From Fidelibacterota bacterium (GTDB lineage Bacteria > Fidelibacterota > Marinisomatia > Marinisomatales > UBA1611), in the NCBI GenBank assembly GCA_016784605.1, contig JADHUI010000021.1:1-44944 (forward strand): DNA of 44,944 nt, in the 5' to 3' direction. The translations under genes were made by a program, and so were the position numbers. Shown here one piece after another: positions 8,673 to 18,526 of this stretch. Every line of letters starts with the position of its first letter. The stretch's first letter is position 1. The notes under the pieces are model-generated. The model was given only the letters and a program-made list of their open reading frames with translations, did not search any database and was not told the DNA's origin.

Positions 8673-9104
8673 TTAGCTTTTAAAATCAACAAATAATGTT
8701 GAATCAGTTTTTACTAAGCTGACTTTATCTGTCATTCCCAAAACGCTAACTGATTCTTCAACCATTGCCATTTCATTTTCATGAATAAATTCATCAGCGC
8801 GAGCGATGTAGGCTAAGTTTTTAACTAATTTAAATCGATCTTCGTCTGTAGTAAGTAATGATTTTAAAGCAGTTAATGATTCAGTATACTGAGCAGAACG
8901 TGCGCTTTCACTTCCTAGTTCAATAAACTTATCAATGACGGCAGCTTCTATAGCATTATAATCATCGTCGGATAAATCCGGCGCCATTACTTTAACATTT
9001 CCTCGCATTGCTTCTTTTTCTGAATCGTCTACTTCTCCATCTGCTAGATATGACACACACACAAACGCGTAGACCAAATCATGATTTTGACTCCAATTTC
9101 CCAT
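8673..9104 (-). CDS. TerB-like domain protein, small soluble form
   Basis: The 143-aa product is a single all-helical TerB-like domain. Two acidic repeats, ADGEVDDSEK (21-30) and ADEFIHENE (103-111), occupy the positions of the metal-binding acidic motifs in tellurite-resistance TerB-like folds. The domain is plainly paralogous to the C-terminus of the membrane protein encoded divergently at 9434, which has ADQEIDESEK and ADDFIHENE. There is no signal peptide, so it should be cytoplasmic. AAGGGAAAG is a good ribosome site. A role in metal or stress sensing, perhaps by pairing with the membrane protein, is inference. Confidence 0.75.
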   Translation of the reverse strand: MGNWSQNHDLVYAFVCVSYLADGEVDDSEKEAMRGNVKVMAPDLSDDDYNAIEAAVIDKFIELGSESARSAQYTESLTALKSLLTTDEDRFKLVKNLAYIARADEFIHENEMAMVEESVSVLGMTDKVSLVKTDSTLFVDFKS

Positions 9105-9433
9105 GACTTTCCCTTATATTCATCTTTGCCGCAATTTTATCGAAAATAATAGGTGGGTTTGCGACGTACACCCACACTAAAATTCATGAAAACTTACTCT
9201 GTGTTTTATAGAAGGTCAAGATTTCTCCTAAAACTTTATAAAAATATTTCTTCTGATAATTACGATGGATTGTTGCTTCAATCTTCAGTCTATCGTAGTT
9301 TTTATTTTATATTCTATCAATAGAATAAAAAACCATGAACAAATATATCATCAAAAATAAAATAACTCACAAACTACCAGCGAATCATGAAAATTATAGT
9401 TTTATCATTTTTTGCTAATAAAAGATCATAAAT
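9105..9433. other. Intergenic region between divergent TerB-domain genes, with several inverted repeats
   Basis: This 329-bp gap contains three notable pairings. GTGGGT/ACCCAC lies at 9153-9158 and 9170-9175. A two-part stem, TACGAT + GATTG with CAATC + ATCGTA, spans 9261-9297 and is followed by TTTTTATTTTAT. TATTCTA/TAGAATA lies at 9310-9316 and 9321-9327, flanked by T and A runs. I see no protein-coding frame. The gap must hold two divergent promoters. The second stem plus T-rich tail could be the 3' end of a small RNA, but there is no independent sign of one. Confidence 0.5.
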
Positions 9434-11689
9434 ATGAAAAAATTTTACACAGCCCTCGTCAAATTCAACAGCCTGCAATTTAAATATAGAACTATTATTT
9501 CTTTTATCATTGTCCTTGTGGGCGTACTCATATCCGATTTCATTTTCCATAATAATTTCCCATCAATGGTTAATTTTTTTGAGAATCAACTAAATATCTC
9601 ATTAGCTGACCATGAAAATATTGATTTAGGTTTTGCGCCAGAAATTTGGGGCGGTGTACTGGCCATGGTATTGGGGACATTAATTATTGTAGTAGCTATT
9701 GCAGCTGAATCATCTCCAAAACTTATGGACCTTTTTGTGAAAGATTGGCTGAGCTTGAACTACGTTTGGTTTTTAATCATTGCATCACTCCACGCCATTG
9801 TAATAATGTTTTATGTTTCCCCATTAAATCGGGTTTCTAGTGTTGTTCTTAATACCTATGTTTATCTTTTCTTAGCATCTGTCTTTACACTACCCTACAT
9901 TTTTTATATTTTACTTTATTCCAAAACCAGCAATGTTGTAATTACTATTTCTGGAATTATTAAATCATTTATTACTAATTTAAAAAAACCATCCATTCAA
10001 TCTGCCATGGATAATAACGTTGATGTGGTGGAAGAGTATCAAAAGGAAATTATGGGTTCCTTAGATCAATTAGATGATCTTCTCGCATTTACAGAATTCA
10101 AAGAGACACAAACGGAAATTATTCGCGAAATCAGTACAGTCATCCAATCCTATATTTGCGAGAAACCAAAATTCAATCCTCACTTCTTTAAGTTAACATC
10201 AACCATAAGAGCGAATGCGACATTTAGGACTTATACTGAATTGCAATATAAGGAGATGGCAGATACTTCTACCTTTTATGAAATAAAAGTCTTTCGGTTA
10301 CTCGGGAATTCTTACATTAAAATGATTGAAAATGACCGGTTTGATATTGCTTCTCTCATCCCGGCAGAACTTGTGGACATTGGTAAAACATGTATTCGCG
10401 TTGAAGATAATACTATAATGGATAACGTAAATATTCGATTTAATACGTTATTTCGGTTTGCAATTAAACATGCCTATAAAAATAATGAACCTAGAAACTT
10501 GTACAATTTAGCTTTTCATTACTCAAATATGATTCAAGAGTATATAAAAGCCGATCGGGTAAATATGGCCAAATATTGTTATGATAAATTCAAATTTTAC
10601 GCAAACGATATATATAAGAATGCTGAATCAAATCCATCTTTATATTTTATTGTAGATACTCTAACGTTTGAATTAAGAAAATGCCAAGTACTTATCCATG
10701 AAAAAGGGTGGAATGATGAGGATCAATTAGCCTTGCTGAATCTAATATTACAGTTGGACAAACCGCCAGGATATTTAAAGGACAGTGTTGATAAAGGGAT
10801 TTTGGGTGGAAATAATGGCACACGACGTATTCAAATTGGACTTGCCTTATTTTATTTATCTGTTGGGAAAAAAGAATATGCTGAAACTATTGCACAAGAT
10901 TATTTAGATGATTTAGCTTATTTTGATGAAAAAACATTCAAACAAAATGCAAATACTCAATGTTTCCTATTGTCAATTTTTGGGCCCACGTTTTGGGAAG
11001 ATACGGATCGCGGTAATCTGAATATTTATTTTGCACCAGAGAAAGATCAACTTGAGCCGTTCAAAGAATTATTATTTGGCTTAATGGATAAGCGTATTGA
11101 AGCTTTGGAACGCGACGCACAATTTTTATCGTTGGAAGTTGATAAGTTGATGCAAAAACGCCTCAAGCAAGATGGTTATCTAAATGAAGCAGATAAAGAA
11201 CGATTGGAAGATTTACAAAGGAAAATATCCGCTAGAGAAAAATCAGAAGATGACCAACTATTAGAATGGACAGTGAATCATGACATTCTTTATTCACTTT
11301 TGTGTATTTCCTTTTTTGCCGATCAAGAAATTGATGAATCAGAAAAAAATGCTATATATGTGAGTTTTGGGAAATTTGTAAAAGGAATCACAAGTGACAG
11401 TTTTAACGTTGACTTTGGAATGGCTACCAAAAAATTTATCGATCTAATAAATGAAGAATCCCGGCAGAAACAATATGAAGATTCATTAATGAATATTAAG
11501 AATTCATATGGCGATGATACAGATCATTTATCGCAACTTCTAAATGCATATATCGATATTGCTAATGCCGATGATTTTATTCATGAAAATGAAGTTATTC
11601 TTATACAAAATGCTGCAACAATTTGGGAATTAGACGTTCGAATCAATAAACCTAAATCCGGAGAAAAACTAGCGATTATAAACAGTTAA
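9434..11689 (+). CDS. Four-TM membrane protein with large cytoplasmic part and C-terminal TerB-like domain
   Basis: The 751-aa product starts with four hydrophobic segments (about residues 20-40, 70-95, 108-130 and 138-165). A long soluble region follows, then a predicted coiled coil around 545-610 rich in Glu/Lys/Leu, and a TerB-like domain from about 612 to 740 (ADQEIDESEK, ADDFIHENE). The C-terminal domain matches the small protein encoded divergently at 8673-9104, including the WxxNHD lead-in. The middle region resembles nothing I can name. The stop overlaps the convergent cNMP-domain gene by 4 nt. It may be a membrane-anchored sensor that works with the free TerB-like protein (inference). 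Confidence 0.75.
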   Translation: MKKFYTALVKFNSLQFKYRTIISFIIVLVGVLISDFIFHNNFPSMVNFFENQLNISLADHENIDLGFAPEIWGGVLAMVLGTLIIVVAIAAESSPKLMDLFVKDWLSLNYVWFLIIASLHAIVIMFYVSPLNRVSSVVLNTYVYLFLASVFTLPYIFYILLYSKTSNVVITISGIIKSFITNLKKPSIQSAMDNNVDVVEEYQKEIMGSLDQLDDLLAFTEFKETQTEIIREISTVIQSYICEKPKFNPHFFKLTSTIRANATFRTYTELQYKEMADTSTFYEIKVFRLLGNSYIKMIENDRFDIASLIPAELVDIGKTCIRVEDNTIMDNVNIRFNTLFRFAIKHAYKNNEPRNLYNLAFHYSNMIQEYIKADRVNMAKYCYDKFKFYANDIYKNAESNPSLYFIVDTLTFELRKCQVLIHEKGWNDEDQLALLNLILQLDKPPGYLKDSVDKGILGGNNGTRRIQIGLALFYLSVGKKEYAETIAQDYLDDLAYFDEKTFKQNANTQCFLLSIFGPTFWEDTDRGNLNIYFAPEKDQLEPFKELLFGLMDKRIEALERDAQFLSLEVDKLMQKRLKQDGYLNEADKERLEDLQRKISAREKSEDDQLLEWTVNHDILYSLLCISFFADQEIDESEKNAIYVSFGKFVKGITSDSFNVDFGMATKKFIDLINEESRQKQYEDSLMNIKNSYGDDTDHLSQLLNAYIDIANADDFIHENEVILIQNAATIWELDVRINKPKSGEKLAIINS

Positions 11690-12249
11690 CGAGTTAGGGC
11701 AAAAAAGAAAGCTTGTGTAAGGTTACCAATATCTTGACTCGCTGTAGCTAGATTTTCAACAGCCGCTTTAGCAACCTCATAATAGACAGGTCCGCCAATA
11801 GACGGATTTTCGTCCACAAGTTTAGTAAAATCTTCAAGTTTTAAGATGCCATATTTTAATGGGGTTGTTGCATGTACGTGAGCTGTTCGGATGGCATCGT
11901 CCAGAACCAATGAAAATTCTCCAATTCCAAAGGCTGGGACTTGTACAACAAAAACCGTAGCCTCTGTTAAAGGCTCAGCTGAAGGTGGCGGGTCTGTTGT
12001 TTCAAGACGAATAATGGATTTTCTTGACATAGTGAAACCACTCGGTGCTTTAACCATAATATCTTTCGATACTTCTACTTGGCCCTGGAATACTAATAAC
12101 ATGGTATCCCCCGTATCACCTTCTTTAAATAATCGCTCTTTAGGTTTACATTCTTTTAAAGTGACTTGCTCAGCAATCTTAGCACACATTTCTTCTGACA
12201 ATTTAGAGAAATGATTTATTTTTTTGATTTGTTCGGGTGTTGGATTCAT
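11686..12249 (-). CDS. Cyclic-nucleotide-binding-domain protein without HTH
   Basis: 187 aa. A CRP-like beta-roll is recognisable: KERLFKEGDTGDTMLLVFQGQVEV (38-60) and a phosphate-binding-cassette-like GIGEFSLVLDDAIRTA (109-123), with Glu111 and Arg121 in the positions that normally hold the cyclic nucleotide. There is no helix-turn-helix, so it is not a classical CRP regulator. The C-terminus is helical. It starts 3 nt after the stop of the potassium channel gene, so the two are surely co-translated. A free regulatory subunit gating that channel is a reasonable inference, since channel-linked cNMP domains are usually fused. Confidence 0.8.
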   Translation of the reverse strand: MNPTPEQIKKINHFSKLSEEMCAKIAEQVTLKECKPKERLFKEGDTGDTMLLVFQGQVEVSKDIMVKAPSGFTMSRKSIIRLETTDPPPSAEPLTEATVFVVQVPAFGIGEFSLVLDDAIRTAHVHATTPLKYGILKLEDFTKLVDENPSIGGPVYYEVAKAAVENLATASQDIGNLTQAFFFALTR

Positions 12250-12252
12250 AAA

Positions 12253-13602
12253 TTAACTCAATACTAAAGCTTGATGTTTGGCATCTACAACATAATCATC
12301 TGCGGGATTTATTTCTACAATAATATGTTCATCGCTTGTAAGGTTAATCCCGGCACTATCAAGCTGTTCCTTAATCATATCTCTAATGAGAGGGCTACCA
12401 CTTTCTCCCATCTGATCTTCTAAACTAAAACCGGATTTCCGAATTGCATACCCGATTAATAATTGCTTATGCTTGAATTTATAATAGGCTGATATTTTAT
12501 TATGAGCAAGACCAACTAAGCCCTTCGGTATAGTTGCAACACTAATACCTTTATTGTCCGCTTCTTCATTTATCAGTTCATCTAAAAGTTGAGGAACACC
12601 TGGGTCCGTAATGTGTCTCGCCAAAAGATGAGAAACGTGGTTATCAGTAAATACGATTTCATTAACATTCGCTCTTTGAAGGTGAGATATATTTTCGCCA
12701 TTAAAGACATGAGCAACAACTTGAACACTTTCAGATATCGCCTTTGCCGTTAATGTTGTTAAAACTGTCTTATCTTCGTCAGGTTCCTCGTTTGGAAGGA
12801 GGCCGGAATTATCAGGGACTATTATAAACATACCTGCCTGTTCAAGAAATGCTTTTCTTAGGACCGCCTCCTGTGTGAAATTTTCAGATAAATGTGTTAC
12901 ATCCAAACGCTGAAAGCCAGATATAGCACGCTTTATTATTTCCTGATCTGTTTCATTCACCAATATTACAATTGGGTTTGCTTCCTTATTTTCGTCAAGT
13001 AACCTTAATACGGGAGGCACAAATTGGTTCCACCCCGCAATAATTAAATGACCATTAAATTTAGTTTCATCCAATTTTTCATCTCCTTTTAATCTTTCAG
13101 CAACCAAAACGGAAGCCACTGCCCCACCAAGTAACGTCACAATACCAAAATCTAATAACATAATAATAATGGCCAAAAATTTCCCAAAGTGTGTCACCGG
13201 ACTTACGTCTCCATAACCAACCGTTGTAAATGTAACAACAGACCACCAGAATGTATTATAAAATGTATCAGAAAAAGTGGGATCATCTGTCCCAATATGG
13301 CCACTTACAGATTCTTTAAATGTATCATATTCAACAATAGTCAATGCCGTTGAAGAAATAAAGAGCATAATAATTGCCCATAATGCATATCTAAATAAAT
13401 CATTATTTACATAGGCACTTTTTAGATATAAGGGTATAGATGCTAATTTGCTAATGTGTTTTTCCTGAAGATGTTCTTCAGGAAGTTCATCATCAAATGG
13501 TTCGACAGCTTCAATCTCAGTTAATTCATTTAACTGATCAAACATATCTTTATTTGCTTTCAGCAAATCATCAATCGGTTTATCGTATTCTTTTTCTACC
13601 AT
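12253..13602 (-). CDS. Two-TM potassium channel with RCK (TrkA-like) domains
   Basis: 449 aa. There is a cytoplasmic N-terminus, TM1 around 72-92, a pore helix ending in the selectivity filter TVGYGD (127-132), and TM2 around 142-165. A long cytosolic RCK/TrkA-N region (from about 184) and a C-terminal domain follow. The nucleotide-binding loop reads IIAGWNQF rather than GxGxxG, so ligand preference may differ from NAD-binding RCKs. The N-terminal 60 residues are acidic. The downstream gene encodes a cyclic-nucleotide-binding protein, 3 nt away. Potassium selectivity follows from the filter; gating ligands cannot be read from sequence. Confidence 0.92.
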   Translation of the reverse strand: MVEKEYDKPIDDLLKANKDMFDQLNELTEIEAVEPFDDELPEEHLQEKHISKLASIPLYLKSAYVNNDLFRYALWAIIMLFISSTALTIVEYDTFKESVSGHIGTDDPTFSDTFYNTFWWSVVTFTTVGYGDVSPVTHFGKFLAIIIMLLDFGIVTLLGGAVASVLVAERLKGDEKLDETKFNGHLIIAGWNQFVPPVLRLLDENKEANPIVILVNETDQEIIKRAISGFQRLDVTHLSENFTQEAVLRKAFLEQAGMFIIVPDNSGLLPNEEPDEDKTVLTTLTAKAISESVQVVAHVFNGENISHLQRANVNEIVFTDNHVSHLLARHITDPGVPQLLDELINEEADNKGISVATIPKGLVGLAHNKISAYYKFKHKQLLIGYAIRKSGFSLEDQMGESGSPLIRDMIKEQLDSAGINLTSDEHIIVEINPADDYVVDAKHQALVLS

Positions 13603-13700
13603 CTTGGTTTTTTGGCTCTGGCTGACAAAATTGTTATAAGATTTAGTTTAAAATACTATAGAATTATTAATCAATAAGCAAACAGGATTTTTATATTTAT

Positions 13701-16700
13701 TTAGTGATATTCTTGAATGGATTTTACAACAATTTTCCGCTTGGAGCGTATGGCGCGAACGGCTGCTTCAGCCCCCGATAATGTTGTAATTGCCATTATA
13801 CCTTTTTGTATGCAAGAGCGCCCAATGGCTTCTTCGTCATATCGAGATTGAGCCCCTAGAGGCGTATTAATAACCAAGTTGATTTCCCCGTTTTTAATCC
13901 CATCTACAACATTCGGTCGCCCCTCACCCACTTTAAAAATTGGATCAGAAGGAATTCCATTTCGTTTTAACTCACGAGCGGTACCTGATGTTGCAACAAT
14001 ATCAAATCCAAATTCATGCAAATCTCTAACTAAAGGAATTGTAGCCATTTTATCTTGATCATTTACTGAAATGAAAATTCGACCCATTTCAGGAATCTTG
14101 TTCCCCGCACTAATTGTTGCTCTTCTAAAAGAACCGCCAAAGGTTGTTGATATACCCATCACCTCACCAGTGGATTTCATTTCGGGACTTAAAAAAATGG
14201 ACTCTTCAGGGAATTTATTAAATGGAAGAACCGCTTCTTTGACTGCAATATGGTTTAGCTCATCCCAAAGATTCAAGTCCATGTTTATTAATTTTTCTCC
14301 AACCGTTAATTTTGCTGCAATTCGAGCCAAAGGAATATTTGTTGCTTTACTCACAAATGGTACCGTTCGACTTGCTCTTGGATTTACCTCCAATACATAG
14401 ACTTTTTTATCCTTGAAAGCAAATTGAAGATTAATTAATCCAATCACTCCTAACTCTATAGCAAGAGATTTTGTAATACGAACAATTTCTTCCATCGCTT
14501 GTGTTGTAATTCGATACGGTGGCAATACACAAGCTGAATCGCCAGAATGAATTCCTGCTTCTTCAATATGTTGCATAATAGCGCCGATATGAACCGTTTC
14601 ACCATCACAAAGAGCGTCCACGTCAAATTCAAAAGCATCTTCAAGGAATTCATCAATCAAAATAGGGTGACCTGCCGTAACATCAGCTGATCGTGCGATA
14701 TAATCTATTAACTGCTCCTTGGAATAAACAATCTCCATTGCACGTCCACCTAAAACATAACTAGGTCTAGCCAAGACTGGAAATCCAATTTTTTCAGCAA
14801 CAGATACCACTTCATCCAAAGTTCTGCCTGTTCCATATTCGGGGCAAGTCACATTTAATTTATCTAAAATAGTGCCGAACTTTTCACGATCTTCGGCCAA
14901 ATCAATATTCACAGGTGAAGTACCAATAATTGGAACGCCCGCATTGGCCAATTCATTTGCTATCTTAAGTGGTGTTTGCCCGCCAAACTGAACTAATACG
15001 CCATCAGGTCTTTCAAATTCAACAATATTCAGCACATCTTCAAAAGTCACTGGCTCAAAATAAAGTCGATCCACTAAATCAAAATCTGTGCTAACTGTTT
15101 CCGGATTACAATTCACCATGATGGTTTTGTAGTTTAAATCTTGTAAGCCAAACACAGCTTGAACACAACAATAATCAAATTCAATTCCCTGCCCAATTCG
15201 GTTCGGACCTCCGCCCAAAATCACAACTTTTTTTCCAGCTAACGGTTCGATTTCGTTTTCTTCATCATAAGTGGAGTAACAGTAAGGTGTTTGAGCCTCG
15301 AATTCCGCCGCACAGGTATCCACTACTTTATAAGAAGGAAGAATATTTTCTTTTTTTCGTAATTCTCGAATTTTCAACTCAGTTTTATTCCACAATCGTC
15401 CAATTTGTTTATCAGAATATCCATTTTGTTTTAATTGATGTAGAGATGTGGCATGCCGCGTCTCTACCAACAATTTAATTTGATATAAAAACCAAGGATC
15501 TATTTTTGTAATCGAGAATAATTCTTCTACTGATTTCCCTTCCTTAAAAGCTTGATGAACTTTTAACAATCGAAAGGCAGTTCCATATCTTAATGCGGAC
15601 ATATCCAAAGCACGGGCACGACTCACATCTTCGTCTCCATCTGCTGGCGGTTTTGGCTCAAGCCCATCTAATCCCACTTCCAGCGAACGGAATGCTTTTT
15701 GCAAGCTTTCTCGGAATGTCCGCCCAATCGACATGGCTTCCCCCACACTTTGCATTTGAACCCCCAAATGCCCTGATGCACTTGGAAATTTTTCAAAATC
15801 AAAACGGGGAACTTTTGTAACGATATAATCGATTGTGGGTTCGAATGCGGCTAATGTTTTTCCCGTTATATCATTAGGAAGTTCATCTAAAGTATAGCCA
15901 ACAGCCAATTTTGCTGCAACTTTTGCTATGGGGAATCCTGTAGCTTTGGATGCCAATGCAGATGAACGACTCACTCTTGGATTCATTTCAATTACAATCA
16001 TTCTGCCATCTTCAGGGTTCACGGCAAATTGAACATTGGATCCACCCGTTTCCACACCAATCGTTCTCAAACATTGAATCGACCAATTTCGCATTTGTTG
16101 GTATTCTTTATCAGATAATGTCATGGCCGGAGCGACTGTCACGGAATCGCCGGTATGGATTCCCATGGGATCGATATTTTCGATAGAACAAATAATAATA
16201 GCGTTGTCATCTTGATCTCGCACCACTTCCATTTCAAATTCTTTCCAACCCAAAAGCGATTCTTCCATCAGAACTTCTGTAGTTGGACTTGCATTGAGTC
16301 CATTTTCGATCAGTTCCTGAAACTCATCCCCATTATACGCGACGGATCCGCCCGTTCCACCCATGGTAAATGAAGGTCGAATAATGATGGGGAATTGCAT
16401 TTTTTCTAATAAAGATTTTGCTTCTTCCCAAGAATGAACAAACCCGCCTTTGGCTGTATCAATCCCAACTTCATCCATGGCTTTTTTGAATCGTTCACGG
16501 TCCTCCGCTTTATCAATGGCGTCTACTTGAGCGCCAATCAATTGAACTTTGTATTTTTTAAGAATGCCTTCTTTGTGTAATTCCATTGTCAAATTGAGTG
16601 CAGTTTGTCCTCCAACAGTTGGTAAGATTGCATCCGGGTTTTCTTTCTCAATGATTGCAGTCACATATTCAACAGTTAACGGTTCAATATAAGTAGCATC

Positions 16701-16883
16701 CGCTAACTCCGGATCCGTCATAATGGTGGCAGGATTGGAGTTCACCAAAATCACACGATAACCTTCTTCCATTAATGCACGGGTAGCCTGAGTCCCGGAA
16801 TAATCAAATTCACAAGCTTGACCGATGACAATAGGTCCTGCACCGATGATTAAAATTGATTTAATGTCAGTTCGCTTAGGCAT
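13701..16883 (-). CDS. carB: Carbamoyl-phosphate synthase large subunit
   Basis: 1060-aa full-length enzyme that makes carbamoyl phosphate from bicarbonate, ammonia (from CarA) and two ATP, for arginine and pyrimidines. Both homologous halves are present: [17 protein letters not shown] and [17 protein letters not shown] open the two carboxyphosphate/carbamate synthetase units, each followed by an ATP-grasp with a [14 protein letters not shown] or [11 protein letters not shown]-type motif. The C-terminal ~130 residues form the allosteric MGS domain. carA is not adjacent: three unrelated genes (16961-19429) lie between. No clear ribosome site precedes the ATG. Confidence 0.98.
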   Translation of the reverse strand: MPKRTDIKSILIIGAGPIVIGQACEFDYSGTQATRALMEEGYRVILVNSNPATIMTDPELADATYIEPLTVEYVTAIIEKENPDAILPTVGGQTALNLTMELHKEGILKKYKVQLIGAQVDAIDKAEDRERFKKAMDEVGIDTAKGGFVHSWEEAKSLLEKMQFPIIIRPSFTMGGTGGSVAYNGDEFQELIENGLNASPTTEVLMEESLLGWKEFEMEVVRDQDDNAIIICSIENIDPMGIHTGDSVTVAPAMTLSDKEYQQMRNWSIQCLRTIGVETGGSNVQFAVNPEDGRMIVIEMNPRVSRSSALASKATGFPIAKVAAKLAVGYTLDELPNDITGKTLAAFEPTIDYIVTKVPRFDFEKFPSASGHLGVQMQSVGEAMSIGRTFRESLQKAFRSLEVGLDGLEPKPPADGDEDVSRARALDMSALRYGTAFRLLKVHQAFKEGKSVEELFSITKIDPWFLYQIKLLVETRHATSLHQLKQNGYSDKQIGRLWNKTELKIRELRKKENILPSYKVVDTCAAEFEAQTPYCYSTYDEENEIEPLAGKKVVILGGGPNRIGQGIEFDYCCVQAVFGLQDLNYKTIMVNCNPETVSTDFDLVDRLYFEPVTFEDVLNIVEFERPDGVLVQFGGQTPLKIANELANAGVPIIGTSPVNIDLAEDREKFGTILDKLNVTCPEYGTGRTLDEVVSVAEKIGFPVLARPSYVLGGRAMEIVYSKEQLIDYIARSADVTAGHPILIDEFLEDAFEFDVDALCDGETVHIGAIMQHIEEAGIHSGDSACVLPPYRITTQAMEEIVRITKSLAIELGVIGLINLQFAFKDKKVYVLEVNPRASRTVPFVSKATNIPLARIAAKLTVGEKLINMDLNLWDELNHIAVKEAVLPFNKFPEESIFLSPEMKSTGEVMGISTTFGGSFRRATISAGNKIPEMGRIFISVNDQDKMATIPLVRDLHEFGFDIVATSGTARELKRNGIPSDPIFKVGEGRPNVVDGIKNGEINLVINTPLGAQSRYDEEAIGRSCIQKGIMAITTLSGAEAAVRAIRSKRKIVVKSIQEYH

Positions 16884-16890
16884 TTAATTA

Positions 16891-16960
16891 AGTGTTAAAG
16901 TGTTTGAGTGTTGGGGTGTTCACGTTCTTTAAACACATGAACGCTTTTACGCTCGAGCAC
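16891..16960. repeat. GTGTT-rich short repeat and inverted-repeat segment upstream of carB
   Basis: From 16892 to 16920 the pentamer GTGTT or its variant TGTTT recurs every 7-10 bp. It is followed by CGTTC/GAACG (16923-16927 with 16938-16942) and a distal AAGTG/CACTT pairing (16890-16894 with 16958-16962). The segment fills nearly all of the gap between the LolA-like gene and carB. It could be an mRNA processing or pausing structure between cotranscribed genes, or a simple-sequence repeat. No T-tract follows, so it does not look like an intrinsic terminator. Confidence 0.5.
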
Positions 16961-17692
16961 TTATTGAAAAATTGAATCATCGAAACCTTGGTTTACTTTA
17001 TATTTCGTAAATTCCATGACAACAGTGCCAGCAAATTCCTTTTCCTTAGGATTAACTCCCGCTTCCTTTGCTACTTTTTCAAAATCTTTTCGATCTCCAA
17101 TTGGTCCGCCAAACGGGTCACGCATAGACCATTTTCCCATCCCTTTAAATCCAATTGATAATATTGTTTTTGTTGGTAAAAAAACGCCATCTACTTCTTC
17201 ATATTCGGAAATGAGTTTAAACACCTTTTGCGAATCAATTTCAGTTTCAACCTGAGTAATCGCCCAAGAATCACCATCCACCCAAAGATTCATAACAATA
17301 TTTGGAAATTTTTCTTCATTTACATGAATATCCATTGAATCTGGATTTACTGACCCAGTCAAAACCCAATGGTCCCGCCCATTCAACACTTCCACCCCAG
17401 AAACATGAACGGACTGCATCATATTTAAAAATTGGTTGGGTGAACCTCCCAATCCCGTTTTAGGAACTATAGCAAAACCTTTGGATTCTACCTTTATTTT
17501 ATCGGGGGATTTATAATATAGCTTAATTTTTTTTCGTGGCATTCGCAAGCCGGTCATTTTAACAGATACTTTGATCTTCACAGAATAATCTTCAATCCGA
17601 TTAAATCGCGTAATGAGACTATCTTGGATGGATTCAACGGTAGGTGTTCCAGCAAAAAGGAATCCCGAAATTAAAATAAAATATTTGATCAT
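16961..17692 (-). CDS. LolA-like outer-membrane lipoprotein-sorting family protein
   Basis: 243 aa with an N-terminal hydrophobic signal sequence (about 1-16), then a beta-rich domain typical of LolA/LolB-like periplasmic proteins: repeated strands such as KIKLYYKSPDKIKVESKGF, HWVLTG, and NLWVDGDSWAITQVE. It overlaps the upstream ABC permease gene by 4 nt, so it belongs to that transport unit. That suggests a periplasmic partner of the exporter, for lipid or lipoprotein handling. The substrate is unknown. Family call is by pattern, not by a catalytic motif. Confidence 0.7.
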   Translation of the reverse strand: MIKYFILISGFLFAGTPTVESIQDSLITRFNRIEDYSVKIKVSVKMTGLRMPRKKIKLYYKSPDKIKVESKGFAIVPKTGLGGSPNQFLNMMQSVHVSGVEVLNGRDHWVLTGSVNPDSMDIHVNEEKFPNIVMNLWVDGDSWAITQVETEIDSQKVFKLISEYEEVDGVFLPTKTILSIGFKGMGKWSMRDPFGGPIGDRKDFEKVAKEAGVNPKEKEFAGTVVMEFTKYKVNQGFDDSIFQ

Positions 17693-18525
17693 GATTTAAT
17701 ATCTCTTTTTAAGAATACGGCAATGCTTATTCCAATGAAACCTGCTGTATATAAAGTAAGTATTCCCAGGCTTTTAGTGATGCGGTCCCAAGGAATTGGG
17801 TCTTTGAATGCTTGTTGCCAAACATCAAAATATGTGACAAAAATATAGGGCTCCATTTTTTCAAATAAATCAATTGGAATGGCCATAATAATATACCCAA
17901 TGACAATAAGAAAAATGGCACCAACAATCGGGCCAATTCCATTATCTACCATTGCTGAAAACATAAAACATAAGGTCGCGACAACACACATAACAAAAAT
18001 TGCCAATCCAAAAGAGAGTGCCATTCGAACCCAAGCTTCACTCTGATCCAAAATCAGAATACCTTTATCGAACACAATTAAATCGCCACTGCCCAGCCAT
18101 AAAGACCCGATTCCTAAGCTCATAAATGCCAAGAATAAAATGAGTAATGCTGTATAAATCCATGTAGCAAATAATTTCGAAAATAAAATTTTAATCCGGC
18201 TTGTAGAACGCGTTAATATTATCCGAAATGTTCCAGAAGAACCTTCTGCTGCCACTGCATCTCCTGCTGCCAAGGCAACTAGGAATGGCATATGAATCCA
18301 AAACGCATTCATAACGATATAAGTTGCTAAAAAAGCATTAAAAATGGAACCAACTACAAGGAAACTATCACCTAATTCCCTAGCATATTTATCGTGGATT
18401 TCGCCGCCGCCATATGAAAAGCCCCAGAGAATCAATGGCATCAAAATAGCAATTCCGATAAAGCCAATATAACTCCGCCATCGCCCGGTTATTTTCAACA
18501 ATTCATTATGAATCAACCCAATCAT
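17689..18525 (-). CDS. ABC-2 type exporter permease
   Basis: 278 aa from the chosen start, with six or so hydrophobic segments arranged as in ABC-2 permeases (for example YIGFIGIAILMPLILWGF and FIGISIAVF) and the conserved SGTFRIILTRSTSR segment before TM2/3. The open frame extends upstream to 18594, but the ATPase stop at 18527 is followed one base later by ATG at 18525, which opens the usual short cytoplasmic helix (MIGLIHNELLKI). That is the likeliest start; ATG 18537 is possible. It works with the ATPase encoded upstream and is followed by the LolA-like gene. Confidence 0.88.
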   Translation of the reverse strand: MIGLIHNELLKITGRWRSYIGFIGIAILMPLILWGFSYGGGEIHDKYARELGDSFLVVGSIFNAFLATYIVMNAFWIHMPFLVALAAGDAVAAEGSSGTFRIILTRSTSRIKILFSKLFATWIYTALLILFLAFMSLGIGSLWLGSGDLIVFDKGILILDQSEAWVRMALSFGLAIFVMCVVATLCFMFSAMVDNGIGPIVGAIFLIVIGYIIMAIPIDLFEKMEPYIFVTYFDVWQQAFKDPIPWDRITKSLGILTLYTAGFIGISIAVFLKRDIKS

Positions 18526-18526
18526 A

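Noticed and set aside
14071-14400. Open frame antisense to carB, 109 aa
   Set aside because: Shadow of a strongly conserved coding sequence; composition mirrors the carB codons.
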